From the NCBI GenBank assembly GCA_022559985.1, contig JAFJTR010000142.1, forward strand, positions 1-42,618: DNA of 42,618 bases, in the 5' to 3' direction. The stretch's first letter is position 1; every line of letters begins with the position of its first letter. The stretch comes from Parastagonospora avenae f. sp. tritici 18332-5. Lineage: Eukaryota > Ascomycota > Dothideomycetes > Pleosporales > Phaeosphaeriaceae. The notes under the pieces are model-generated. The model was not told the origin of the DNA, searched no databases, and saw nothing but the letters and a program-made list of their open reading frames with translations. Below are positions 9,209-21,335 of this stretch, one piece after another. The position numbers and the translations under genes are program-made.

Positions 9209-12200
9209 ATGATTCTCTGTTCACCTTTAGTATTTTTCCTCTCAGTGCTATCATTCTCTACAGCAATTCAGGCTCAATTCATTCAAAGATGGTTATGGAG
9301 TCAAACAGTCAATCCGGCAGGCCAGCCAGTTCCGCTACCCTATTGGCATCGGGAAGCGCATATGCAGTACAGCAGAGTCATGTTTACTCGGCGTAGAGTA
9401 CGTAACCCCAACCCAGAAGCGGAGAAGACGTTATTTTCTTGAAGATCGAAGACGTCTTGTGACTGAGAGCAAGCTCATTAGATTCACAGGTCGTTCTAGA
9501 GTATGTTGAGCCCAATCCCGTGCCTGCTTACGAAACTGAATTCCTGTGTCAAACAGGTACAATTGTGACAAAATGCCGGCGATCTGCATGAACGCAAACA
9601 ACTGGATGAATAGTGCTGCTGCGACATGGCCTGGCCGGCAAGCCAACGTATTCACGTGGGATATCGGTCACAGCCGGCTCAACGATAGAACAAACCGGCC
9701 AAATAGTGAAATGAGACGAGATCTTCAATGTCCAGGTACATGGAAGGGTACTGCATTGAACCCGAGGTAAGTCAGCGATTAGCTATGTTTTTTCCCCAGG
9801 ACACATGTTCCAGTCGGACACGCTACTTGCGACATGCGGTATGCGCATTGTAACAACCCTGTCGTTGTGAGACCTCGGTTTTTGGCCATCAGCTCATTGG
9901 GTTATGCAAATAGTTGCCGCATCTGCATGCACTCTAGCAAAGATCCCGTCCATTCGATTTCGCTAACATTGCGCCTAGATGCCCGGAACCAAATCAACCT
10001 CGCGTGGTACCCCCTCTATATAACGGCGCAGCAGGTGTGACAGCTCTCAAGCTTCCCCTCATCAACCCGACCACTGGTCATTACGAAATGAGAATCGCTG
10101 ATGGCAGTGATACCCCGGGAGGAACTCTCCAGGAGTCGGGAAGAATTTATACTTGTGACGAATTTCCTCCAGCTTCCTGGGTGGAAGGCGGTGTTGGAAC
10201 TCCGGGTCAGAATAATCCCGAAGGAAATGGTAAGAGCCCTGCCATGTGTCGGAATAGCCAACTGACGTGGTTCTGTTATAGGTGGTCCGGGTACGACATT
10301 TTGCGCGCCAATGTCAAGAACGTATGTTTGAACGTCTTTTTGTCTGATAAGATTGCGTCATTAATATGCATACAGCTGCGCTGCCAACCAAGCCGCTGAT
10401 CCTCATGATGGTCGTGGATCAGAACAAGATTGGCAAGGCATAATTCACGGCAAATTGGGTGCCACTCTTACAGCTATCATTGCCGAAGATGGTAATCGAC
10501 TTGGTATAGATTACGACGATAACTCTGGCATCGCTTTTCTCTTCAGAGCTATAACCAACGTGAACCATCCCTCCGCAGCTCGGGTATACTACGAAGACAA
10601 CGGTGAGTATCTGGATAGCATCAATCCGGGTACTCCCTTTCGACGTCGATCTTTGGAAGAAGAAGGCATGCTGGCAAATGCAACATTGCTGAGTGCCGAG
10701 AACCTCGACCAGGCCGACTTGGAGAGCATGGGATTCGTCTCAATTGATTTCGTACCGAATGATTCTGGCAGCCTGACCATCAAACTGCCCAACGGAAAAC
10801 AACTTGCTGCCGATGATCAAGAAGCTTATACTGATGCCATAAAGTCGGGCATGACAAACACCACATTCACAGCTTATAACTACAATAGCTTTGCTTCGAA
10901 TTCGACCTCGGCACACGCCCCGTTACTCGAGTCCGAATCAAGCGACAATCAATTTCCGCGCATCAATGTCAACGGTGCAGAAGGTTTTAATCTCACTTAT
11001 AAAGTTGAAACTCAGCGACAGCCCATCGAGGATTCGATCGACATATTGGCAATTGGCACAGAGTACATCCGCGGTTCGGTGTATTCGTCGAACAGCACGC
11101 AAGATGCGACAGACGCCAAGAATGCAACAGATAGCAAGGGCACGAGTAGTGCTAAGCGCACCACCCATCGCGGAGCTCATCAGCACTTCTCACATAAACG
11201 ACAAGCCGCCCCGGTCGAAGGACCTATTCAATGTGGACCAGGTCAGCCTTGCCTTGACGGATCATGCTGTAAGTTATCTCTTGACATGCTGACAAATAAC
11301 CATGGACCATCATCTGACAAGGTGTTCTTCCACAGGCAATTCTGATGGAAAGTGTGGTTTCAAGGAGCATAATTGCGGTGCAAAGTGTATATCCAACTGC
11401 GATGCAAAAGCCATGTGCGGAATTGATTCGGCGGATGGTAAGACACCGTGCGGACTGAAGCTTTGCTGCTCATACTATGGCTGGTATGTGTAAAACAAGC
11501 ACGATATGTGATGCAAACGACTGATTGTTCCAGGTGTGGGACGGAGACTGTACATTGCATAGATCCAGAGCCTCAATTCATGAGGACGTCTTGCCAACAA
11601 GGGTTCGGTGGCTGCACCATTGTACCCTCACCTGTCTGCGGAAAGGGATCTGGGACGGCCTCGAAGGGCCGCCGTGTTGGATACTACCAAGGCTGGAACT
11701 CACGAGAACGCGCATGCGACAAGGTCCCACCCCGACTCATCAACACCCGTGGACTTACTCACCTGTTCTACTCGTTCGCTTTCTTCGATCCGACAACTTT
11801 TGAGATGACGCCGATGAACGCGGCAGATGTTTCTCTGTACGGCGAATTCACGGCATTGAAACGGAATGGACTCCAGACATGGATAGCCGTGGGCGGGGTA
11901 AGTCTCAGTCCAGGTCAGCACAGGTGATCGCTTCAAACACTATTGAAGTTATCCGTGATGATCGTGATTCGAACAAAGATAACTGACGAGAGACAGTGGT
12001 CCTTCAACGACGAGGGTCCCACGTACAACGCCTATTCCAACATGGTATCCACGCGAGCTAATAGGGCTGCGTTCATCTCATCTCTTATCAAGTTCATGGA
12101 CACTTATGGCTTCCAAGGGGCTGATATTGATTGGGAATATCCAGCAGAGCCAAAGCGCGGCGGCCGAAAGGAAGATACTGACAACCTTGTTCTACTTATG

Positions 12201-14576
12201 AAAGAGATGCACGAGGCCTTTGCTGGACGATATGGCAGTAGTCTTACGATTGCACCAGACTATTGGTACTTGAGAGGTAAGCTATTGAGGTCACAGAATG
12301 TGGCAATGTGTTAACATGATCCCCAGGTTTCAAGCCGGCAGCCATGCAAGACTATGTCGACTTCATGGGGTTCATGAGGTACTACGCCCGCACCCGTTTC
12401 GACTGAGAGACCGCTGCTAACGAAGCCATAGCTACGATCTTCATGGACCTTGGGATCAGGACGTGAAGACGCTTGGGTCTATCGTGCGACCACAGACCGA
12501 CATCACCGAAATTGACAAGAACTTGAAACCTTTGTGGTTTGATGGTGTTGACCCAGCTAAGATCAACTTTGGAATTGCTTATTACGGACGAACTTATAAG
12601 CTAAGTGACCCTTCATGCGATAAAATGGGTTGCCGCTTTGTTGGTGGCGCGGCTGGCGCCCCTGGAAAGTGTACACAGTTCGCTGGCGTACTTTCGAACC
12701 GTGAGATCAGGCAAATGTTAAAGGACGACAACAGTATCAAGCCGTACTTCAACACTACCGCGATGGTGAAATACTTCAAGTATGCAGGGGATAGCTGGGT
12801 CGGATACGACGACGCAGAAACGTTTGCGATGAAAGAGGGATATGCAAACGATCGCTGTCTGGTGTGTGCCGTCTTATGAACTTGAATTTACTTTGGCTAA
12901 TCTTCGCTCAACCGCAGGGTGGTATCATGATCTGGTCTGTCGATTTTGACGATGAAACTGGCGTCGGTCTCGGTTCTGCAAACGGCTTCGAGTCACCGGA
13001 ATCCGCAACGGTCATTCCAATGGCTCACACCACCGTGCCTCGCGGCCAAACATTCACAATTAATCCAGGCGCCGCGACGGATGTTCCACGTCTTCCAAAT
13101 GTCGGTACACAGAACACTCCACAAGGCCCAGAGAAATGCCAGCAGTGCAGTTTCTTCCGATTGATTACATCCACATGCTGCGGCACGGGTGGATCGGTCG
13201 GGAATCCTATCACTATACAGCCAAACGTGCCAACGCCTATGGACATCCCACTGCCAGCAGGGTTTACTCCTGATCAAAGTTTTCGGGACTCATCAGGGAA
13301 TGTTATTCCTGCAAACCAGCCACTGCCACGGGAAGTGATTATCCCAAGAGGAACTACTTTCACTCAACCATTTCTTATTCCTGGTGGTATGTCGCTACGT
13401 CAAGGCGAGGGCGATGATCAAAATTCGAACTCCTCAAGCCTCGTTTGGCTGTCTCCAGAGATATGGGAGGATCCAAACCCCGAAGTTCAATGTCTCTTCC
13501 CTTGTACTTTCGTGTTGCCACCTTGGCCGTCATACACTACCACGGTGGACTACCCACGAATCACAGTTACCCGGAGTGGTACTATCCAAACGATACTCAC
13601 ATTCCCTCCACTGACCGTCAGCCAATGGGAGCCCTCCACCATCATTGTCAGCGCCTCGTCACGCTGTACTACAGACTCTTGTAGTGGGGACGATCTTCGG
13701 AGAACCTCCTCGGTGTCGATACGAAGTACGACAACCTGGCCGCCAGTGACATGGACGGATTCTGGCACAGTCAGAACTACATATCCTCCGGCTGCGACTA
13801 GGACTGGAGGGGGCCAGGACCCTACAGGCGGCGGTGGCGGTGGCGCAGGAAACCCTCCCTGCCTCTTTCCTCTCTTCTGTCCGCCGGGCCCTCCACCCCT
13901 TCGTCTCCCTTCTATCACAATCAGTTGGGGACCACCAAAGCCCACCACGACTCCTTGTGCCTATTCTGCGCCAGGTTGTCCTGCACCTGGTAGCAAACCT
14001 CCACGACCCGGAGGCCTCGTAGTGCCTCCTGGCTTGCCTCCGCAGGAACCTGAGGAAGTCGACCCGGAGGAGGTGTGCCCTCTAGTACTTTCTACAACGA
14101 AGATCAGAACAGTGACCGCAGTCGTCACTGTAGCATCGACATCAACAAAGTTCACCCAAGCGCCCACTCCGACCCTAATACGACCAAGCGACCCACGATT
14201 TGCTACGCCAGACTGGTCCAAAGACGAGCTCAAGTGCTACGACAGTGGGCAGCGAGCAACCAGAATTCATATGATCAACGGGGTGGACAGATTCTGCGAT
14301 GCCTACAAAGGCCGGTCTTTGTATGCCTCCTGGTATTCGGGCGAGATCCCATTTACACCTAGTTGCTGCGACAGGAACCACGAAGTCGTTCCCATCTCAG
14401 TCATAGTGAGCTTAGAGATGCATGGCGGATGTCAATGGGACTTTGACGTTAATGACTGCAAAAGAGCGTTCAGAAGAATCATCGATGAGTGCGACACAAA
14501 TGGTCGCGACGACAAGCAGGGTGGGCGGTTAGTAGGCAACTGCGTTACCTTTAGAGCAGACCCAAATGCGCAGTAG
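9209..14576 (+). CDS. Secreted NucA/NucB-like nuclease fused to CBM18 and GH18 chitinase (killer-toxin-like)
   Basis: Twelve-exon model, 1508 aa: 9209-9397, 9490-9500, 9557-9766, 9979-10229, 10282-10321, 10376-11268, 11336-11483, 11534-11897, 11997-12276, 12327-12378, 12432-12861, 12918-14576; total exactly divisible by three. Order of parts: signal peptide (about 1-22); NucA/NucB-like DNase module with the signature CDEFPPASWVEGG from about residue 196 and a Gly/Trp motif (GRGSEQDWQG) downstream; a region of unknown fold; KR dibasic sites at about 494 and 508; CBM18 (CGPGQPC onward, CCSYYGWCG); GH18 barrel from about 626 with YYQGW, DIDWE (catalytic Glu about 749), SYDLHG and IWSVDFDD; Pro/Thr-rich linker; Cys-rich tail. 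The wall-digesting half resembles subgroup C chitinases and the alpha subunit of yeast killer toxin. The first exons (9398-9978) are the least certain: exon 2 is only 11 nt, and a 39-nt optional exon may lie at 9800-9838. Confidence 0.85.
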
Positions 14577-17064
14577 TAGTTGTAGTTCTCAAATGTTTTC
14601 GTATCCCATTATCCGGCGCATAATGCCTTCGCTTGCTACACTAATAGACTTGCCTACCTTTCTAACAGAGTTTCTTACCTAGAACTAAGCGAACGCTCTT
14701 ATTTTTACTAGAATTTACGTAGTAGCTAATAGTAGTAGAATTCGATGCACTGAGTTGGTCAGCATAGTAAGTGGTGTAAAGACTGAAGATGAACCGCTGC
14801 AAGCTCTTGATTTTGCAGCTTGTTGTACTGATAATATGTATGATGTCAGCCTGGCACCTCAGTTCACACGGTACACTGTGAACTGTATCTCACGTGAATC
14901 TGTTAGTCACTTGATTACTCATCTGGTTGTGTATATAATCGCTCTCTCTCGCTCTCTCAATACAACAACCTTCTTCCTCCTTCATATCTACACTGTGCTC
15001 CCACATCCAACATATGAAGCTTAACCGCTCGCGTCAAGACTGACAGATAGTTACCCGCGGTGACGTCAATCATATTTTCGTCAAGAAGACCAATGCTACC
15101 CCGAACTAGCCACTGCAGGAACAGTTTGATATGTTCAACATGGTGAGCTTGTGGAAAAGGTGTTGCGTCCTCGCAAGTGTGGTTTAGCACTGTCGCTGCA
15201 AAGCTTTAATATTTAGCCCAGGTTAGATCTCAGCTGAGTCTTGCTCACTAGGTCCAAAGTCGTACAATTGTGCGGTACGACTTGACGCCTGATGGTATGA
15301 TGCGTAACTCAATCTCAGCTGGTGTAGGGGGCCGCTTGTCACTTGGACATTCTTTGCACGCTCCTGCAAATCACCAACAAAATTAGGTTGCACAGTTCGT
15401 TTCCGCGGCATCATGGTGCGGTGTTCTTACGTAGGGCGTCGAAAGGGTGCTTGAAGGTGAAGCGGGAGAAGATGATTGCCGAAGGCGAAGGCGAGGGTGC
15501 AGGTGAGCTAAGAACTGAAAATGAAGGTGGTCCTGCGGGGCCGCACGCGTGTAGATAGCTGGCTGAGCCAAATCATGCGCATGGCGCGGCGCAGTTGTGT
15601 TCTGTGGTTACCGAAACCTGTTAGCAGAATCCAGATGGTGGGTGGTTGCTTGTCAGGCGTGATCTCGGCGCGAAGACAGATTACCGTTTCCGGAAATCAA
15701 GCGCTGCAAATGAACCACATACGGTGTCTGGATTTTTAGCAGATGGGACAAGTAAACTTGTATTCAATGCCCTATGGTCGTATGTGAAACAAAGGCCATT
15801 TTTACAGCTTATATCTCTTAGTGAATGGCCATAAGCTGCGAGCTGAAAACCTCATTCTGCTCCTCACAATGTGCAAGCCACATGCTCAATGCGCAATTCT
15901 CTCAGACTAGTCTCAACCGTTCGCGCTACCACTCGCATCATCACCGAGCTAGCGTCATTCGAGACAGGTTCGCGTACCACGCGCAGATATCGACGTGGTG
16001 CACAGTGCATACATACTACGCGAGAGATGTAGCAAAGCTCAAACGATATCATACCATTGCTCAAGACCTACCTGTCTCCATCGCAGCATCACATCACTAC
16101 CTCCACGTGAAGAGCAGCGTTGATCGGAGGTGATGAGCTGATCTAGATCGTGATGAAGAAAGTCGGTGAGCTTAGAGCTCGGTAGCGCTTGCCGTTCTGT
16201 GGGCCAGGACCATGTTTGCAGTAGTCGACGCGGAAGTAGCTGCCAGTGCCGCTCTATATCATTCGAGGTATACCCCGCACTTTTGGGATTTCTGCTCACC
16301 GACTCCGTAGTCCTGGAAGTTGTTGAGGAAAGAGTCTTTGTACCTGCGTGAGGGATCACGTGCTGACTAACCGAGCGTCTCGCGTGCGATTGGCTGTGTC
16401 CGAGACCTTTGGCGTGTTTTACATGTTTACGTTCGCGTGCCACCTCGTGGCGGAAAAACTGCCACGGCGGCCACACATGCGACCGCATTCGCCTGGCGAG
16501 GCTAGGTCAACGCGCGAACCACGAGCATTCACACCGCAACTGCAGCCTATAGTCGATGCAGCAGCGCAGGTCGACAATCGGGACGCCTGTGCGGTGTGCG
16601 GCAATTGGTCTGGGGGTAGTTTAGCCAAGGTCGAGCGGTGGACCCTGCCGCATTCGCGATAAGCTAACGAAGGGACCTCCTGATGCTCCTTTCGAGCTTT
16701 ATCCGTATTGTCCCCTCTTTGCAGCCTCGACGCTCTTTTTACGCCGTAACGTCTTTTCGCACCCAGTGCGAAGCCACTCTTTATTGCTAGCCGTCGGGAT
16801 TGCTCCCGAGCGAGTGTGTCATACAGCTCCGGATTTGACGCGGTTCCGCTGCAGTCACGCATCCCAGTCGTTAAAACCTCGAGTTCCACGCTTTCGAAAC
16901 CTAAGCAACGCCAGCATTCTTCGGGCCCACGAACCTAGCGACAACCAGTTCTGCATACAACAAAGACTAAATAGGCGTCACATTCACTGTTGCCAATTAC
17001 TCCTACAGTACGATACCCGGCACGTGTACCCGCGTACGACGTAGAAACGGACCGAACCACCACC
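14577..17064. other. Intergenic, 2.5 kb, no supported gene
   Basis: The region separates the nuclease-chitinase gene from the TBC gene. Many short frames on both strands overlap one another and carry no recognisable domain. A CT-microsatellite-like patch lies at about 14940-14960. The last few hundred bases should hold the TBC-gene promoter. I see no RNA gene or transposon signature. Confidence 0.45.
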
Positions 17065-20047
17065 ATGACCTCAGAGATGGCTACTGCGACCGTGACTGTC
17101 GAAGAGACTGTCGCAAGATCACCCAGGACTCATGTCGACAGTGCCCCACTACCAACAGACTCAATGGTCACCGTGCCGCTATCAGAGGCAGGCACGACCC
17201 CAGACGACGAAGATGTAAGAGAATCCGTGTCGCAACCACAGATCGTAGTAGAGGAACGGCCAGAATCATCACGGCCCTTTTCGAGCGAGATACTCAAGGC
17301 CTTTGGACGCCGCGACAGCCAGGCGAGCGTAGAGACGCGCACAGTAGACAGTCCGACCGTGTCAGTGCACGACGCCGACGCCGACGATGCACGCAAGTCA
17401 CGGGCGCGGTCACGGAGAGAAAGTGATGACTCGGGCAAGAGCGAGCCCGTTGACTGGGCCGAGCTGGAGAAGAAGGAAGAACAGGAGCCCGAGGGCGAGG
17501 GCCAGGACAAGGTGTGTGTTCTTGGTGGAGCAGATTGCATGTGAAGACTAACGTTCCCAGGCCATGGCGCTTCTCCTCGCAAGACTCGAGCAAGAAAACA
17601 ACGCCTTGATGTCCGACTCGAAAGCCGGCATCAAAGCCTCCCGCGCTCGCAGCCAGTCTCGACCGCCCTCGTTTGGCCAGCTCAAGCGCCTCGTACAGGA
17701 AGACGAAGCCTCGCAGGTCAGATTCTCGCAACTACCGTCACCACCACCCATGACCGAGCTCGAATTCTGGGCTGCCCTTGTCCGCGACTACCCACAAACA
17801 GTCCAGCGACTGCCGACCCTGAGTCTTAATAAGATCCGCGGAGGCATCCCAGCACCACTGCGCGGTGTTGTCTGGCAGAGCGCATCAGGCTCGCGGGAGA
17901 AGCTGATCGAGGATCAATACGACACACTGTGCGGCGAATCAAGTCCGCACGAGAACATCATCAACAAGGATCTCGGAAGAAGTTTCCCTGGTGTTGAGAT
18001 GTTTAAAGACCCCGAAGGCGAGGGTCAGAAGATGCTGGGTCGCGTCCTGAAGTGCTTCAGCTTGTACGATCACAAGGTTGGGTACTGCCAGGGTCTGGGC
18101 TTCCTCGTCGGTCCGCTGTTGATGCAGATGGGCGACAAGGAGGCCTTTTGTGTGCTTGTCAGGTGAGCAACTCTGCGGAATGGCCACTTTATGCGGCTGC
18201 TAATGATGTTCAGACTCATGGAAGACTACGATCTTCGATCTTGTTTCCTTCCTGACCTCTCCGGCCTCCATCTGCGCATCTTTCAGTTCCAGCAACTTCT
18301 TGCCCGGCACATGCCGCAACTCGCAAAACACCTTGACGAGCTCGGCATCGAATCCGCATACCTGTCACAGTGGTTCCTGTCGTTCTTTGCCGTCACGTGC
18401 CCGCTACCTATGCTCTTCCGCATTTATGACGTCCTTTTCGCCGAAGGCGCTTCTGAGACGATCATGCGAGTCGCACTAGCGCTGATGAAGCGCAACGAGC
18501 AGAAGCTCCTCTCACTGAGTGAGTTTGAGGATGTCATGCAGCTTCTTTTAGGTCGTCAGCTGTGGGACCCGTACGGCCGTAACACCCATTCCGCAGACGA
18601 GCTTGTGAATGACTTTGTCGGATTTACCAACGACGTCACCCGTGAAAGGCTGCAAGGGCTCGAGCAGCAATACAAGGAGTCACAAGAGAGGGATACATCG
18701 AAGCAGCAAGTCCAGAAATCGGCGATGTCATTTCTTGGCCGTTTGTGGGGACCTTCCAACTCGTCCACTAAATCAGTAGCACTCAGCCCGGGATTGTCGG
18801 CGCCATCGCGGCCTGTCAGCTTTCTGCGACGATCTGCTTCTAAACAAAGCCTCGCCTCTACCCTCAACTCAACTGCTGACTCAGATTCTTCTGCTGCGAC
18901 ACAAAGCACGGCACTGACTGACATGTCTCGGGGATCTACTGCCGACGCCTTCTCACTCAAGTCAGGTCACGGCTCCGTCGCCATGGCTCAGAATTCGAGG
19001 GTGCGCGATTTGGACTACCAGATCGAACAGCTGCTCATGTCTGTAAGTCAGCTGCAACGCCAGAACAGCGAGCTCGAGGCTGCATTGCAAAAGCAACGCG
19101 AAGATCGCAAAGAGGATACCCGCATCGTGCGCACCGTAGTCGACAAGATCCGAAAGAAGTCGACCACGCTCGCACCACCTACATCCCGCTCATCGAGGCG
19201 CAGAACCACAATCACAGCGGCGACTGTGATACCACCACCAGAAGACTCCGCCAACTCGAGCCTGCCCGAAGAAGCCATCGAAATTGTCGACACACTGGAA
19301 ACTCGTTTCCCATTCGAACCAACCCACCACCGTGCGTCATCCATGTTCGAGACCAAGGAAGTGCTCCGCGAGAACATGGCCCGCATCAAAGAACAACTCT
19401 CCTCGGAAACCGCCCGCGCACAAGCCCTCGCCCGCGATCTCAACGACCGCGACGCCGAATTGCAGTCCGCACGTGACGCGCTGAAAGACACGCGCCACCG
19501 CGCCCAAGGCTACTACAACCAGATCCAGCAGCAGGAAAAAACGATCCAAGACCTCAAGCAAAACGCCCGGAAGAATTCGGCTGTAGCATCCTGGACAGGT
19601 GCCGATTCAGGCCCCGACACACCTCCCACGCTCTCTCGCTCGACTACCGCAGACAGCATATCCGGCGGCCTACGCGAACTCCGCCTCGGCCGCACCCCGT
19701 CCCAAAAATCCCAACACCCGCCTACCACCGTCTTCTCCAAGCGCTCCTCATCCCTCGCCACCCAGCAAATCCTCGCAACAGACAACAACGCGCCCGCCGA
19801 CAACGAAGCGCTCTTGCTCGAACTCGTCAATGCGAAGACCGCCGAGGCCGTGGCGAAGCAGGAACTTGAGGAATTGCGCGCGAGGTTTGAGGGCATGAAG
19901 AGGGTCATGTCGGGCCAGGCAACGAGTCCGATTCCGAGCCCTGGTGGGATCGTGGGTGGAGAGAAGAAGAGTGAAGGTGCGGCGCAGGCTGCTGGGGGTT
20001 GGAATTGGGGAGGCTGGAAGAGGACGGTTAGTTCTAGTGGAGCGTAA
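17065..20047 (+). CDS. TBC-domain Rab GTPase-activating protein, Gyp5/EVI5-like
   Basis: Three exons (17065-17511, 17561-18162, 18214-20047), introns 49 and 51 nt, exactly 960 aa. The start is the only ATG before the acidic N-terminal region and has a good context (CACCATGACC). Residues 1-190 are charged and probably disordered. The TBC domain spans roughly 235-450 with both catalytic fingers: IxxDxxR as INKDLGR (Asp about 286, Arg about 289) and YxQ as YCQ (Gln about 326). It would speed GTP hydrolysis on Rab proteins in vesicle traffic. The C-terminal half has Ser-rich stretches and coiled coils (for example QIEQLLMSVSQLQRQNSELE and the QNARK-preceding helix), as in Gyp5/EVI5 relatives, ending in a tryptophan-rich GGWNWGGW tail. 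Intact, ordinary housekeeping gene. Confidence 0.95.
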
Positions 20048-20582
20048 GCTCGCAAACTTTGTATGTTTTGAAGAGATTTGGAGGAAGTGTATATGTATGT
20101 GCGATTTGTTGGGGTATATATCTGCAAGATGAGCGTGATTACATTGCTGCGACAGCGAAAGCAGGGGGGTTTTGGGGTTCATTCGAAAAGAAGCGAGAAA
20201 GATCCACCTGGATAGGTGAGATGTTGCGGTTTATTCATCAGCGGAGAATAACGTTTTAATGAAGATGATTTGATCATCATTTGCCATTTCATTTTGTACG
20301 TGACACGGGAGTCAGATGCGAGTCTGCCATGCTTACTATCTGTGAGAGAAGATGAGTAAGGTAGACTAGCTCCGAAGGTAAAACTACATACCAGGGCCGG
20401 CTGGGTGGGAAAAGTTTTGCAGATGTATGGAAAAATGGGACACCATTGTAAGCCCTGAAATACCACACATATAAAATCCTGCTTTTCAAATGTTCTTCTA
20501 ATCTCACGGATCCTTTCACAAATCCCGTTCTTTCGCGAATCTGACACTTACATAAAGTCCTCCTTATCTCAACACAAGCACA
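20048..20582. other. Spacer between TBC and F-box-like genes
   Basis: About 535 bases with the 3' flank of the TBC gene and the promoter of the next gene. No supported gene or repeat. Confidence 0.45.
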
Positions 20583-21335
20583 ATGGCACACCTCCTAGAT
20601 CTCCCTCGCGAAGTGCTTCACATAATAATCGGCCAGGTCATTCTCGACCCCAGTGCTCATTCCCCTGATGTACCAACCACAACATCAAATCGCGTGCTCT
20701 TTCCCCCAGGCTGGACTGGGCCCACACGCATACGCTTCACGCCATTCTGTCCATCTCTATGGCCGAAACTCCCACCATTTCAGCACGCCCTGCTGCAAAC
20801 AAGCTCAGTGCTCCGCTACGAGACTCTATATCGCGCGAAAATTCTCAACAGCCATGTTCACCTCACTATCGACAGGTCCTTACTATCCAATGGCAGAGTA
20901 AGAAATACATGGCTCAGTCGCCCTCATGGCAAACCAGCGGCGTGGAAACGCATCGAGAATGTGAACATCACGCTCCGTCTCCCACCCGTCCAACCTCCAT
21001 CCATGCCACCCAAAATGCAAACGACGTTGCATATCGAAGCCCTACTCACCGCCATACGCGACCTCCTCGCCGTCATCGTGTACCCCGGCGCGTCAAAGCG
21101 CATCGGCAGGTTGACTCTGCGCGTCATCGGGAGCGTGCCGCGGCGCGCGGTGCAGCGGGCATTCCTGAACAAGTTTTCGATAGAGACGAGTATTGTGGGG
21201 CTGAGGACGAAGCATTTGCTGAGTTTGATTGAGAGGGTGGAGTTCGTTGGAGAGGGGGAGGAGAGGTTTGATTGGAAGATTTGGGAGATGGAAGGGAGGT
21301 GGATGTTTGGGGAGATATGTCTTGATGAGATGTAG
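20583..21335 (+). CDS. F-box-like hypothetical protein, 250 aa
   Basis: Intronless frame of 250 codons starting at ATG 20583 in the context CACAATGGCA. The N-terminus LLDLPREVLHIIIGQVI matches the helix-1 pattern of fungal F-box-like proteins (L-x-L-P-x-E-hydrophobic), which usually recruit substrates to SCF ubiquitin ligase through Skp1. The rest has no repeat or catalytic motif I can name; LRYETLYRAKIL is typical of the short helical region after the F-box in ascomycete proteins of this type. Partner and substrate unknown. The open frames on the opposite strand at 20924-21421 are shadows. Confidence 0.75.
   Translation: MAHLLDLPREVLHIIIGQVILDPSAHSPDVPTTTSNRVLFPPGWTGPTRIRFTPFCPSLWPKLPPFQHALLQTSSVLRYETLYRAKILNSHVHLTIDRSLLSNGRVRNTWLSRPHGKPAAWKRIENVNITLRLPPVQPPSMPPKMQTTLHIEALLTAIRDLLAVIVYPGASKRIGRLTLRVIGSVPRRAVQRAFLNKFSIETSIVGLRTKHLLSLIERVEFVGEGEERFDWKIWEMEGRWMFGEICLDEM

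Noticed and set aside
14577..16890. Several 60-156 codon frames upstream of the TBC gene
   Set aside because: All overlap frames on the opposite strand and lack protein-like composition or motifs.
19048..20182. Long minus-strand frames inside the TBC gene
   Set aside because: Shadows of the coiled-coil, Ser-rich coding sequence on the plus strand.
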